A DNA stretch of 11,822 nucleotides from Erysipelotrichaceae bacterium (GCA_003446295.1 DMBB01000106.1:1-11822); one strand, 5' to 3'; shown: positions 1 through 7,915, counted from the first letter of the stretch. The notes: a model not told the origin generated them from the sequence alone. A program made the numbers and translations.

Positions 1-278
1 TCCTTGCTGAAATCAAACATTCCCTGGTTGATCCCGCATTTTGTCTGCAGGAACATCCTGTCTCTTAATTCAGGCTCTGTCGCAAACACTTCACCGAACA
101 CTTCTTCACTGCGGCCTCTGCCGTAAATATCCGCATGATCAAAGAAATTGATGCCGTGATCCAGAGCAGTATGCACCAGTTCCGATACTTCTTCCCTGGT
201 CATCCTTGCGATCCTCATACAGCCCACGCCGATCACAGAGACATCCCTGTTCAATCTGCTTAATTGTATGTACTTCAT
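1..278 (-). CDS. Aldo/keto reductase, YdhF-like (partial, C-terminus outside window)
   Basis: This is the N-terminal 92 residues of an NAD(P)H-dependent aldo/keto reductase, a cytoplasmic TIM-barrel enzyme that reduces carbonyl compounds. The translation starts MKYIQLSRLNRDVSVIGVG and reaches FFDHADIYG at about residues 45-53. This is the family's Asp-x4-Tyr catalytic signature (Asp47, Tyr52), and the HADIYG form is typical of E. coli YdhF-type members. QTKCG at 78-82 supplies the catalytic Lys (Lys80). The fourth catalytic residue, His, lies beyond the window edge. The ATG at 276-278 is preceded by GGAGG (284-288) with a 5-base spacer, which fixes the start. The gene follows a strong terminator (316-344) by fewer than 40 bases, and I see no convincing promoter in the gap, so it may depend on read-through or a weak promoter. 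The true substrate cannot be told. Confidence 0.9.
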   Translation of the reverse strand, partial: MKYIQLSRLNRDVSVIGVGCMRIARMTREEVSELVHTALDHGINFFDHADIYGRGRSEEVFGEVFATEPELRDRMFLQTKCGINQGMFDFSK

Positions 279-315
279 AGGTTCCTCCTGTACTCAACGT
301 AACAGAATGCCGCGC

Positions 316-344
316 AAAAGAAAAGAAGTGTGCACTCACACTTC
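316..344 (-). terminator. Intrinsic terminator of the maltodextrin operon
   Basis: On the minus strand GAAGTGTG (337-344) pairs perfectly with CACACTTC (325-332) around a 4-base loop (333-336). TTTTCTTTT follows at 316-324. The loop overlaps the TGA of the phosphatase gene (336-338), so the hairpin starts inside the last codons. This is a good rho-independent terminator closing the eight-gene operon. Confidence 0.85.
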
Positions 345-1121
345 AGCATTTTCCGTATACAGTTCTCTCAGGCGTTCCCTTCGTGCATGATCCAGACCGA
401 ACTGTGCTTCAAAATAAGCATCATAAGACGGATATTCCTTCAGGATCGACTTCAGTGCATACTCCGCAGAACTCCGGTTGACGCCTTCGTATCCCATCAG
501 GATCGCACGGAATTCCGGATGCTGGTCAAGGATCTCTTTCCGGTCTTCCAGAAAGCGCTCGATCAATGCCATGCGGTATTCATTTGTCATCATGTAATCA
601 TCCAGAACTGTCTGTTCATCCGCTCCCAGTGCCAGCAGGATCAGTGCTGCACCGATCCCGGTGCGGTCCTTCCCTGCGGAACAATGGAACAGTACCGGCA
701 CATTTCCGGCTTCGATCTCTTCAAACATCTTCCGGTATGCAGCGGCGAACGGCAGTCCGCCATACATCATTTCAAGAAAATTCGATGCATTCTCGGCATG
801 GTTGGCATGCTGGGTGCTTTCCTTGATGGCTTCCGGGGAAAGATCAACCTCATTGCCGGAACGATCCGTCAATGCAGAGATCGGATAATTGACTGCACCC
901 GGCAGTTCGGGGTCCGGGGTAAGCTTCCGCTCATAAGCAGAACGCAGATCAAAAACAGACCTGATCCCCAGTGTCCTGACAAACGCCAGTTCTTCTTCAT
1001 TCAGCAGTCCCAAAGCACCTGTACGGTAGAATACGCCATTCCTGACGGTTCTGCCTCCGCTGACCGGCAAGCCTCCGAGCTCCCGGAAATTCATCTCTTT
1101 TCTGATCTGTTCCAATCCCAT
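336..1121 (-). CDS. Tyrosine/phosphoinositide-type protein phosphatase (LipA/MptpB-like)
   Basis: This is a predicted cytoplasmic phosphatase of the Cys-dependent superfamily, in the Y_phosphatase3 group that includes Listeria LipA and mycobacterial PtpB. Members act on phosphotyrosine, phosphoserine/threonine or phosphoinositides. The N-terminal NFRELGG (about residues 11-17) is the group's opening signature. HCSAGKDRTG (about 146-155) is the P-loop with nucleophile Cys147 and phosphate-binding Arg153; its Lys and Asp resemble the HCxxGKDRT form linked to phosphoinositide activity. About 261 residues is normal for the family, and there is no signal peptide. I chose the ATG at 1121 because GAGAGGA (1128-1134) sits at good distance. 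An in-frame ATG at 1136 would add five residues but has a poorly placed ribosome site. It lies 27 bases after the glucosidase stop and ends at the operon terminator, so it is co-transcribed with sugar genes. The link to carbohydrate use is unexplained; a sugar-phosphate or regulatory phosphoprotein substrate is possible. Confidence 0.85.
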   Translation of the reverse strand: MGLEQIRKEMNFRELGGLPVSGGRTVRNGVFYRTGALGLLNEEELAFVRTLGIRSVFDLRSAYERKLTPDPELPGAVNYPISALTDRSGNEVDLSPEAIKESTQHANHAENASNFLEMMYGGLPFAAAYRKMFEEIEAGNVPVLFHCSAGKDRTGIGAALILLALGADEQTVLDDYMMTNEYRMALIERFLEDRKEILDQHPEFRAILMGYEGVNRSSAEYALKSILKEYPSYDAYFEAQFGLDHARRERLRELYTENAEV

Positions 1122-1148
1122 CTGACGTCCTCTCATTTCTTCCCATTA

Positions 1149-2687
1149 TCATAACACGCTGAATATGCTGAATGACTGTGCTCCGGCAGACAGTTCTCCA
1201 TGTTCAAGACTGCCTGCTCCGATACCGTATACCATGGATCCGTTCAGACCGCACGGTATCCTCACAGCCTGCAGGGAAGGATTGACTGCGATCAGAAGCG
1301 ATCCTCTGCGGTATACAAAGGGCAGTTTCCCATGTTCCGCATAAACGATTTCAAATCCTCCGCCTGCATGCAGATCGGCATATTCATGTCTGAGCCTGAT
1401 CAGTTCCTTTACTGCTGAGTAAAGGGAATCCGGATCATTGATCTGATCCGAAAGGACCGGTGCATCTGCAGAACTGTCAGTCGGCAGATACGGTTCATCC
1501 GAATCAGAGAACCCGTGATTCTTTCCGTGATCCCACTGCATCGGCGTACGGGAACCTGTTCTCTGATATCCGCCTTCCTTTGTCCTGACATCCAGGTATT
1601 TCATGCCGATCTCATCCCCGTAATAAATAAAGGGAACGCCCGGCATTGTCAGAATAAACGCATATGCCAGCTTCAGTTCACGTACGGACAGCGTTCTTGC
1701 CGGCCGGGGCGTATCGTGATTGCAGGTAAACATGGAAATATATCCGTTGTTCTTTGTCTGATTGTATTTCGGCAGCCAGTCATCGAGGAAACGCATGATG
1801 TCGCCGTTTCCGTCCTTTTTGAAGAAGCTGTGATCGCCGCCTTCCGTTTCATAATCCCTCAGCAGGGTATTATAACCGTTGTAATGGTGATCCAGATAGA
1901 AGTCCATCTCAAACCCTGCCCCGTTGATCGCCTGTGCGGGATTGGACCATTCACTGACCATCGCCGCATCCGGATATTCCTCCTGAAGCATCTGATGGAT
2001 ATTGCGCCAGACTGCTGCTGTGGCGGATTTGTTTTCATCATCGTTCTTGACCAGGGAATCAGCCATGTCCACGCGGAAGCCATCGCATCCGTGATCCAGC
2101 CAGAAACGCATGATATCCTTCAAAGCTTCACGTGTTGCCACAGCATCACTGGAGCCTGCGGGTGTCATCCATTCTTCCGTGCAGTGAAGCCATCCGTAAT
2201 TCAAAGCAGGCTGCGAAGCAAAGAAGTTCAGCATATAGGAGCCTTCACGTTCCTTCATGCCGCTGATATACGGATGATCAGCTATGCCCTGGAATGCATT
2301 GGAAGTCCAGACATACCTGCCGCTGTAAGCGTTGGGTTCTGCTTTGCAGGACTCAATAAACCAGGGATGCTGGTCGGATGTATGTCCCGGCACAAGGTCC
2401 AGGAACACCATGATTCCTCTTTGATGTGCCTGTCTGAAGAGTTCATACAGGTCTTCATTCGTTCCATAGCGCGCGGCAACCTTCAGGTAATCCCGTACAT
2501 CATATCCGGCATCCATGAACGGGGAATCAAAACACGGGTTGATCCAGAGGGCATTGCATCCAAGATCCCTGATATAGTCAAGCTTCTCAATGATGCCCTG
2601 CAGGTCACCGATCCCGTCATGATCAGTATCCAGGAAAGACTGCGGATAGATCTCATAAAATACCGCATCATCCAGCCATTTCTTCAT
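1149..2687 (-). CDS. Cytoplasmic GH13 alpha-glucosidase / alpha-glycosidase
   Basis: This is a GH13 (alpha-amylase family) retaining glycosidase of 512 residues with no signal peptide. It probably hydrolyses imported maltodextrins or isomalto-oligosaccharides to glucose in the cytoplasm. The start MKKWLDDAVFYEIYPQSF and the DTDHDGIGD loop are typical of the (beta/alpha)8 barrel. Conserved regions are DLVPGHTS (about 97-104), GFRVDMADS with nucleophile Asp207, SEW with acid/base Glu246, and CNHD with Asp325. TPMQWD near residue 382 and a C-terminal beta domain also fit oligosaccharide-acting members. Region I is odd: the usual Asn of the NH pair is Gly. The residue after the nucleophile is Met, so the common Val/Thr rule for alpha-1,6 versus alpha-1,4 preference gives no answer. 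The start at 2687 is set by AGGAG (2695-2699) with a 7-base spacer. An upstream in-frame ATG at 2705 would overlap the amylase stop and lacks such a site. The gap to the amylase gene is 14 bases. Confidence 0.9.
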   Translation of the reverse strand: MKKWLDDAVFYEIYPQSFLDTDHDGIGDLQGIIEKLDYIRDLGCNALWINPCFDSPFMDAGYDVRDYLKVAARYGTNEDLYELFRQAHQRGIMVFLDLVPGHTSDQHPWFIESCKAEPNAYSGRYVWTSNAFQGIADHPYISGMKEREGSYMLNFFASQPALNYGWLHCTEEWMTPAGSSDAVATREALKDIMRFWLDHGCDGFRVDMADSLVKNDDENKSATAAVWRNIHQMLQEEYPDAAMVSEWSNPAQAINGAGFEMDFYLDHHYNGYNTLLRDYETEGGDHSFFKKDGNGDIMRFLDDWLPKYNQTKNNGYISMFTCNHDTPRPARTLSVRELKLAYAFILTMPGVPFIYYGDEIGMKYLDVRTKEGGYQRTGSRTPMQWDHGKNHGFSDSDEPYLPTDSSADAPVLSDQINDPDSLYSAVKELIRLRHEYADLHAGGGFEIVYAEHGKLPFVYRRGSLLIAVNPSLQAVRIPCGLNGSMVYGIGAGSLEHGELSAGAQSFSIFSVL

Positions 2688-2694
2688 CTGTTTT

Positions 2695-2699
2695 CTCCT
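2695..2699 (-). promoter_or_regulatory. Ribosome binding site deciding the alpha-glucosidase start
   Basis: AGGAG on the minus strand lies 7 bases before the ATG at 2685-2687. It sits inside the short extension that an ATG at 2705 would give, so the downstream start is favoured. Confidence 0.75.
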
Positions 2700-2701
2700 A
2701 G

Positions 2702-4315
2702 TCATTCAGTCAGTACAGCCGTGCTGTACGGAGGAAGCGTCAGAACATTGTTTCCAAACCTGACAGGCGTATCATTGACTGCCAGAATGCCTCTCAGAGT
2801 ATGGAATTCCGTATTGGTCACATCAACCGTCTGTTCACTGTCGCTGATGTTCATGATTACTGCAGCCGGCGCATGAACGCCGTCTTCCTTCAGCAGCACG
2901 CATACCTGATCTGTTGTCAGGTCCTGGTGCAGCCAGGTCCTGCCCCTTGCGATCACCGGCAGAGCGTTTCTGATCCGTATCGCTTCTTTCACATAGTTAT
3001 ATATGGAATACGGATCATCTTTCTGAACTTCATAGGAAGGGAATTTCATTTCAAAATCCTCCATATACGGAGGACCCTGGGTCATGCCCTGGGCATTTCT
3101 GTCTTCGCTCCAGTACATCGGGGCGCGTTTGTTTTCGTCTTTTCCTGAGCCTTTCATGCCCAGCTCTTCGCCGTAATACACAAACACATTTCCGGTCGTC
3201 ATCAGGTTCATGGACAGCGCCATCTTAGTTTTGCTGCCGTCATCCCCGGCATAATATCCGGCTCCTCTGCCCATATCATGGTTTGTATAGAACGGTGCGT
3301 TGATATAGGTATCCGAATATCCGGCAAACATCTGCCATTCACGTTCCAGGGTATTTCCGTATTCCCTGGCTGTATAGATCCCCTTCAATGTTCTGGCAAT
3401 CGCCCCATCAGAATCACCGAAGGCAAAGTCAAACATCGAATCGATCCCGCTTGCATAATATGACGCATATTCATCCATGCTGGTCCAGGCTTCGCACACA
3501 AAGTAGCAGTCCTGCTTCAGTTCCGTGCCTGCCTGCTTCAGCCAGCGCAGGAATTCAATATTGCGTCCGGGATCACCCGTATAGTAGGAAGTGACCGCAT
3601 CCAGACGGAATCCGTCTGTTCCGTGTCCGATCCAGAATGACATGATATCGCGGATCTCATCCCTGACCCTTCCGTTATCCAGATTCAGATCAGGCATTCC
3701 GTCCCAGAATCTCGCTTCATAGTAATAATCGCTGTCCGCCAGTTTGGCATAACCGTTCTGGAAGTCCTTCCTGAAATGATAATAATCAACGTACGGACAT
3801 TCATTGACGTTTGCTTCACGGCCGTTCAGCCCTCTCAGATAGGCAGCCGCCTCCTGAAACCAGGGATGACCGGATGCTGTATGGTTCAGCACCAGATCAA
3901 TGATCACCCGGATCCCTCGGCTGTGGCAGATCTCGATCAGCCGGTCATAATCGTCCATCGTCCCGTACGCCGGATCGATGGCACGGTAATCCTTTACATC
4001 ATATTTATGATAGGTATCCGAAGGCATGACAGGCATCAGCCAGATCTGGTTGAATCCCAGATCCTGAATATAGTCCAGCCTGGAGATCAGTCCGTTGATA
4101 TCACCGATCCCGTCATTGTTGCTGTCGCAGAACGAATATAAAAACACTTCATAGGTCGTTCGGTATTGATCATCGATCACATCCGCTGTCAGTCCGGAAT
4201 TCACTTCTGTCATAACATGAACAGCAGATCCCGAAGGATCTGCTGTCAAGAGTCTGTAAACAACTGCCAACAGAAGGATTCCCAGCGATAACAGCCACCG
4301 CAGGAATTTCTTCAT
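2702..4315 (-). CDS. Extracellular membrane-anchored GH13 alpha-amylase
   Basis: This is a 537-residue GH13 alpha-amylase or neopullulanase-like enzyme that cleaves alpha-1,4-glucan outside the cell. Residues 1-3 are MKK and residues 4-23 form a hydrophobic stretch. No lipobox Cys and no clear signal-peptidase I site follow, so it is probably held by an uncleaved signal anchor. The barrel has the Ca-type loop DSNNDGIGD (64-72), region I DLVLNH (140-145), region II GFRLDAV with nucleophile Asp239, region III CEAW with Glu275, and region IV TNHD with Asp347. An insert of roughly 50 residues between region I and region II, rich in Tyr/Asp, fits a B domain. A small beta-sandwich C-terminal domain ends the protein, and no starch-binding module is seen. 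The malG stop lies only 4 bases upstream, and AAAGGA (4324-4329) overlaps malG's final codons, so translation is probably coupled. Its place between the permease and the cytoplasmic glucosidase suggests it supplies short maltodextrins for uptake. Confidence 0.9.
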   Translation of the reverse strand: MKKFLRWLLSLGILLLAVVYRLLTADPSGSAVHVMTEVNSGLTADVIDDQYRTTYEVFLYSFCDSNNDGIGDINGLISRLDYIQDLGFNQIWLMPVMPSDTYHKYDVKDYRAIDPAYGTMDDYDRLIEICHSRGIRVIIDLVLNHTASGHPWFQEAAAYLRGLNGREANVNECPYVDYYHFRKDFQNGYAKLADSDYYYEARFWDGMPDLNLDNGRVRDEIRDIMSFWIGHGTDGFRLDAVTSYYTGDPGRNIEFLRWLKQAGTELKQDCYFVCEAWTSMDEYASYYASGIDSMFDFAFGDSDGAIARTLKGIYTAREYGNTLEREWQMFAGYSDTYINAPFYTNHDMGRGAGYYAGDDGSKTKMALSMNLMTTGNVFVYYGEELGMKGSGKDENKRAPMYWSEDRNAQGMTQGPPYMEDFEMKFPSYEVQKDDPYSIYNYVKEAIRIRNALPVIARGRTWLHQDLTTDQVCVLLKEDGVHAPAAVIMNISDSEQTVDVTNTEFHTLRGILAVNDTPVRFGNNVLTLPPYSTAVLTE

Positions 4316-4319
4316 AGTC

Positions 4320-5204
4320 TTATCCTTTCACCGCTCCGGTCATTCCTTCAACGTAGAATTTCTGCATATACAGGAACAGAGCTGCGATCGGTATGGAGAT
4401 CACGACTGCACCTGCTGCGAAACAAGTATACCATTGATTGATATATTCTTTCTGCAGCATATTCCAGAGTCCGATGGCTACAGTGAACTGATCGGCATTT
4501 GCGCGGCAGATGACCTTTGCAAAGATGAAGTCCACCCATGGTCCGATAAATGATGTCATGACTGTGTAGATGACGATCGGCTTGGACAGCGGCATGGTGA
4601 TCTTTGTGAATACCTGCCATTGGGATGCGCCGTCGATCATCGCTGCTTCATCGATCGATCTGGGGATCGTATCAAAATATCCCTTGGAGATCTGGAATGA
4701 AAGACCTGCGCCGGCAGAATAGACGATGATCAGCGCCATACGGACCAGAGATCCCTCCGTCAGTCCCAGTGCCTTCAGAATATAGTACTGTGCGACCATG
4801 GACATGAATCCCGGGAACAGACCGAGGATCATTGCCAGGTTCATATACGGTTTGCGCAGCTTGAAACGCATTCTGGACAGGCTGTAGGATACCGACAGCA
4901 TGAAGAATGTGGAGATCACGCATGATATGATCGCAATGATCAGTGTGTTCATGAACATCTTGGGGAAGTTCAGAACATTTCTGTCCGTGAACAGCTTGAT
5001 GTAGTTGTTCAGCGTATATCCCTTCGGGAAGAATGTGTTGACATAGGAACCCGGTTCAGCACGGAAGCTTGTCAGGACGATCCAGACGATCGGCATGACC
5101 CATATGAATGCAAGCACCGCAAGCAGAAGATGAACCAGGATATTGATCACACGGCGTCTGCCGCTGATCTTATTTTTCGCTATAGATTGATTCATCGCAG
5201 TCAT
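4320..5204 (-). CDS. malG: Maltodextrin ABC transporter permease, MalG-like
   Basis: This is the second inner-membrane permease of a carbohydrate ABC importer (CUT1 class), pairing with the MalF-like protein and docking on the ATPase. The 294 residues contain about six membrane segments: about 21-45, 87-108, 122-141, 155-172, 208-230 and 262-285. The cytoplasmic EAA loop DEAAMIDGASQWQVFTKITMPL (about 185-206, key EAA..DGA.....F.....P) contacts the ATPase. The ATG at 5202-5204 overlaps the MalF stop in a TGATG junction. A GTG at 5205-5207 has slightly better spacing from AGGAGG (5215-5220, 7 bases instead of 10) and would add one residue. The stop (4320-4322) is followed almost at once by the amylase start. 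The family call is firm; maltodextrin as substrate is inferred from the two GH13 neighbours. Confidence 0.92.
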   Translation of the reverse strand: MTAMNQSIAKNKISGRRRVINILVHLLLAVLAFIWVMPIVWIVLTSFRAEPGSYVNTFFPKGYTLNNYIKLFTDRNVLNFPKMFMNTLIIAIISCVISTFFMLSVSYSLSRMRFKLRKPYMNLAMILGLFPGFMSMVAQYYILKALGLTEGSLVRMALIIVYSAGAGLSFQISKGYFDTIPRSIDEAAMIDGASQWQVFTKITMPLSKPIVIYTVMTSFIGPWVDFIFAKVICRANADQFTVAIGLWNMLQKEYINQWYTCFAAGAVVISIPIAALFLYMQKFYVEGMTGAVKG

Positions 5205-6556
5205 CACATGAACGCCTCCTCATTCTTATAGGAACCGGAATTGCGGTATGTAACAAGCGTAACGATGGTCAGGACCACGAACGTCAGGATACCGATTACC
5301 GCACCGATGTTGTAATACTGCTGGTCAATGGTCAGCTTATACAGCCATGTAACGAGCAGGTCTGTCTGTCCGGCTGTGTCTCCGACATATGTCGGTCCGC
5401 CGTTTGAGAGCAGATAGATGACATTGAAGTTATTGATATTGCCGACAAATGATGTGATCAGGTAAGGTGTTGTCACAAACAGCATGTACGGGAGCGTGAT
5501 CCGGAAGAAGGTCTTCACAGGACCTGCGCCGTCCATCTTTGCGGCCTCATACAGTTCTGCAGGGATATTCTGCAGAATACCCGTGATCTGCAGCAGTGTA
5601 TAAGGAATACCTACCCACAGGTTGATCACGATTACCGTGATCCTTGCCAGCATCGCGTTGGTCCAGAACGGGATGGGTTCTTTGATCCACCCGAGATTCT
5701 GAAGCACAACATTCACTGCACCGTACGGCTGCAGCATCGTATTCATGACCATCAGGGATACGAACTGCGGTACGGCGATGCTCAATACAAAGCAGAATCT
5801 CCAGAATCCCTTCCACTTTGTATCCTTGCGGTTGATGATCAAAGCCAGGATCATGCCGAGGATATAGTTCAGGAATGTAGCGAAGAATGCCCAGACGATC
5901 GTCCATGCCAGTACATGCCAGAACTGACGTCCGATATTACCCTGCATGCTGAGAACTCTTGCGAACTGCGTCAGTCCGTTCCAGTCAAACAGCATCAGAT
6001 GATTGCCTTCTTTGGAATAGCTTGTGAACGCCATGCAGATCATGAAGACCAGCGGAACGATGTTGAATACCAGGATGCCCAGGAACGGCGTTGTCATCAG
6101 CAGCATGTACAGATTGCCGTTGAGCAGCGATCTCAGATCTTCCTTGAATGAATTGACATGCCTGCCCTGTTCCAGCATTCTCTGGTTTTCATAGGACTTC
6201 TTCATCTGAAGGATCCACAAAAGTATGAACGCAGCTACCACGAACAGTGTCACGACACCGTACAGCAGCATCAGCAGCGAGTTGTCGCCCTGCGTATATT
6301 CGTAGATTCCCTTGGCTTCATTGTAGACTTCGCCGGCTTCCAGACTGCCGAGTCCCGGCAGATTTGCCAGGTGTGTCAGTCCGGCTGACGCCATGTAGAA
6401 GATAAAGGCTGCCTCAAGAAGCAGTACCAGAAAACCTTTTATCTTCTGGCCGTGCCCGAATAATCCGGCACCCATCAGAACTGCAGACAGCTTTGTCCAC
6501 AGGTCACCTTTTATGATTGCCTGACCGGCTGTAATACGGTCTTTCTGTGCGGCCAT
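5204..6556 (-). CDS. malF: Maltodextrin ABC transporter permease, MalF-like
   Basis: This is the first permease of the CUT1 sugar importer, 450 residues. It is longer than simple six-segment permeases because of an N-terminal extension with two extra hydrophobic segments (about 41-60 and 95-116), as in several MalF proteins of Gram-positive bacteria. The transport core starts near residue 150, and the EAA loop AELYEAAKMDGAGPVKTFF (about 333-351) carries the Glu-Ala-Ala and Gly residues that contact the ATPase. GPTYVGDTAGQTD (387-399) is a loop commonly seen in MalF-type proteins. The ATG at 6554-6556 has a perfect AGGAGG (6564-6569) at 7 bases. The gene ends by overlapping the malG start, indicating coupled translation. 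It is separated from the binding-protein gene by the 84-base gap with the stem-loop at 6586-6613. Confidence 0.92.
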   Translation of the reverse strand: MAAQKDRITAGQAIIKGDLWTKLSAVLMGAGLFGHGQKIKGFLVLLLEAAFIFYMASAGLTHLANLPGLGSLEAGEVYNEAKGIYEYTQGDNSLLMLLYGVVTLFVVAAFILLWILQMKKSYENQRMLEQGRHVNSFKEDLRSLLNGNLYMLLMTTPFLGILVFNIVPLVFMICMAFTSYSKEGNHLMLFDWNGLTQFARVLSMQGNIGRQFWHVLAWTIVWAFFATFLNYILGMILALIINRKDTKWKGFWRFCFVLSIAVPQFVSLMVMNTMLQPYGAVNVVLQNLGWIKEPIPFWTNAMLARITVIVINLWVGIPYTLLQITGILQNIPAELYEAAKMDGAGPVKTFFRITLPYMLFVTTPYLITSFVGNINNFNVIYLLSNGGPTYVGDTAGQTDLLVTWLYKLTIDQQYYNIGAVIGILTFVVLTIVTLVTYRNSGSYKNEEAFM

Positions 6557-6585
6557 AAACCCGCCTCCTTTTTACGTTTGGAAAC

Positions 6586-6613
6586 ATGGCTGAGGGAAAG
6601 ATCCCTCAGCCAT
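6586..6613 (-). repeat. Perfect stem-loop between binding-protein and malF genes
   Basis: ATGGCTGAGGG (6586-6596) is the exact reverse complement of 6603-6613, giving an 11-bp stem with a 6-base loop (one more A-T pair can form). On the transcript it is followed by GUUUCC, too poor in U for a full terminator. In E. coli the malE-malF gap also carries stem-loops (REP elements) that protect malE mRNA and lower downstream expression. Here position and strength suggest the same role, either RNA processing/stability or partial termination. The function is inference. Confidence 0.75.
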
Positions 6614-6640
6614 TTATCAGATCAAGTTGATTATGAGAAA

Positions 6641-7915
6641 TCAGTTGACAGTAGCTGTGTTCATTCCTTCGTTCATTGCTTCTGTCTTTTCAGCAGCGTT
6701 GTCATGAGTAACTGTCTTAGCGACGAGTTCTTTGCCCATGTTCTCTGCCGGAGTCCAGTACAGACCCATGTCAGCCTGCAGCGGCTGGACGATGGAAGCG
6801 AAGCTCATAGCATCCATCTGTGCAGCTGCCAGTGCATCATCGACCTTCAGGCTTTCATCTGTCGGGATGATGTTTCTCAGATCATAATGATCCTGCTGTG
6901 CCTGTGTGCTTCCCAGGAAGGCTGCCAGTGCAACCGCAACTTCCGGATTCTTGGAGTTTGTATTAACGCCGATCGCCTTGGAACCTGCAAATGCCTTGAG
7001 CTGCTTTTCTTCACCGTTCAGTGTATAGGTAGGAGCTGCGCAGATACCGACATTCTCTTCGCCCAGTGCTTCAACGACAGCGTTGTAATCCCATGTGCCG
7101 GAGAACAGGCAGTTGATCGTTCCGTCTTTCAGTGTGCTAGGTGTCAGGCCGTTTGCGTCAACGAAGTTCGGGTTGGCAGCCAGATCGACCAGATAGTTTG
7201 TAACAGCGACAGCTTTGTCACCGGAGAAATCGATACCGGCATCCGCATCATCACCGTTTTCGCCGAACAGTGTGCATCCGTTAGCTACATAGAAGGAAGC
7301 GATATACCAGGAATTGGACAGCGGGAATCCGACTTTGCCCTTTTCAAGCATTGTATCGAGGTTCTTGACATCATCTTCGGAGAAGACGCGCTTGTCATAG
7401 TACATAAACCATGTATTTCCTGTGAACGGCACGCCATAAACGCCGCCATTATAGGAAACTGTGTTCAGAGTTGTCTGTGAGCACTGTTTCTGGACCTGTT
7501 CCAGAGTAGCGCCGCCCAGTCTTGCCAGAGCGTTTGCAGCGAGCAGATCAGGGATCTGGTCGTTTGCAAACATGAATACATCAGCTGCTTTTTCAGGGTC
7601 TGTCTGAATGTTCTTCAGAGCATCGCCTTCAGAACTTACGCCTGTTTTGAATTCAAGGTTCCATTCCGGATGAGCTGCTTTGAATGCATCGAGTTCTTTT
7701 TTCAGCCAGTTGCCGTTTTCTTCTGACTGATCTTCGGACGGTGTCCATACTGTCAGCGTGATAACTTCGCTTGAAGCTGCCGGTTCTGCCGGTTCTGCCG
7801 GTTTGTCAGAACTTCCTGATCCGCCGGAAGATGAACCGCCGCCTGAGCACCCAGCCAGCATGCTGAGGGAGAGCAGAGCTGATAAGCCTGCCATAAAGAA
7901 TTTCTTGCTTGCCAT
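6641..7915 (-). CDS. malE: Maltodextrin-binding lipoprotein (ABC substrate-binding protein, MalE-like)
   Basis: This is the extracellular sugar-binding component of the ABC importer, 424 residues. It has a type II signal peptide: MASKK, a hydrophobic stretch at 6-20, and lipobox LAGC with the lipidated Cys at 23. A flexible Gly/Ser-rich linker follows, then three PAE/PAE/PAA units (about 39-47), before the folded domain begins near VITLTVWTPSED. VWTP near the mature start, DVFMFANDQIPDLL, and VYGVPFTGNTWFMYYDKRVF are characteristic of the maltose/maltodextrin branch of family 1 solute-binding proteins. AGGAGG (7922-7927) lies 6 bases before the ATG at 7913-7915. Its gene is 38 bases after the ATPase gene, and I see no separate promoter there. 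The strong ribosome site and the downstream stem-loop both fit a need for excess binding protein. Confidence 0.92.
   Translation of the reverse strand: MASKKFFMAGLSALLSLSMLAGCSGGGSSSGGSGSSDKPAEPAEPAASSEVITLTVWTPSEDQSEENGNWLKKELDAFKAAHPEWNLEFKTGVSSEGDALKNIQTDPEKAADVFMFANDQIPDLLAANALARLGGATLEQVQKQCSQTTLNTVSYNGGVYGVPFTGNTWFMYYDKRVFSEDDVKNLDTMLEKGKVGFPLSNSWYIASFYVANGCTLFGENGDDADAGIDFSGDKAVAVTNYLVDLAANPNFVDANGLTPSTLKDGTINCLFSGTWDYNAVVEALGEENVGICAAPTYTLNGEEKQLKAFAGSKAIGVNTNSKNPEVAVALAAFLGSTQAQQDHYDLRNIIPTDESLKVDDALAAAQMDAMSFASIVQPLQADMGLYWTPAENMGKELVAKTVTHDNAAEKTEAMNEGMNTATVN
7778..7804 (-). repeat. Three tandem 9-base repeats in the lipoprotein linker
   Basis: TGCCGGTTC, TGCCGGTTC and TGCCGGTTT stand head to tail on the plus strand. 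They encode the Pro-Ala-Glu units in the linker of the binding protein on the minus strand. Repeats of this kind can gain or lose a unit in frame, changing only linker length. Confidence 0.8.

Noticed and set aside
330..1154. Plus-strand open frame over the phosphatase gene
   Set aside because: It is antisense to a clear phosphatase with P-loop. The product has no domain and no start signal.
1515..2876. Long plus-strand open frame (about 450 codons) over the glucosidase gene
   Set aside because: It is antisense to a GH13 gene with all catalytic motifs, matches no recognisable protein pattern and has no ribosome site. It is a by-product of the codon use of the real gene.
6586..6613. Stem-loop as a full intrinsic terminator
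   Set aside because: The transcript continues with GUUUCC rather than a run of U, and the permease genes downstream have no promoter of their own that I can see.
7778..7804. Tandem repeats as the start of a repeat array or CRISPR
   Set aside because: Three 9-base units with no spacers, in frame inside a coding linker.
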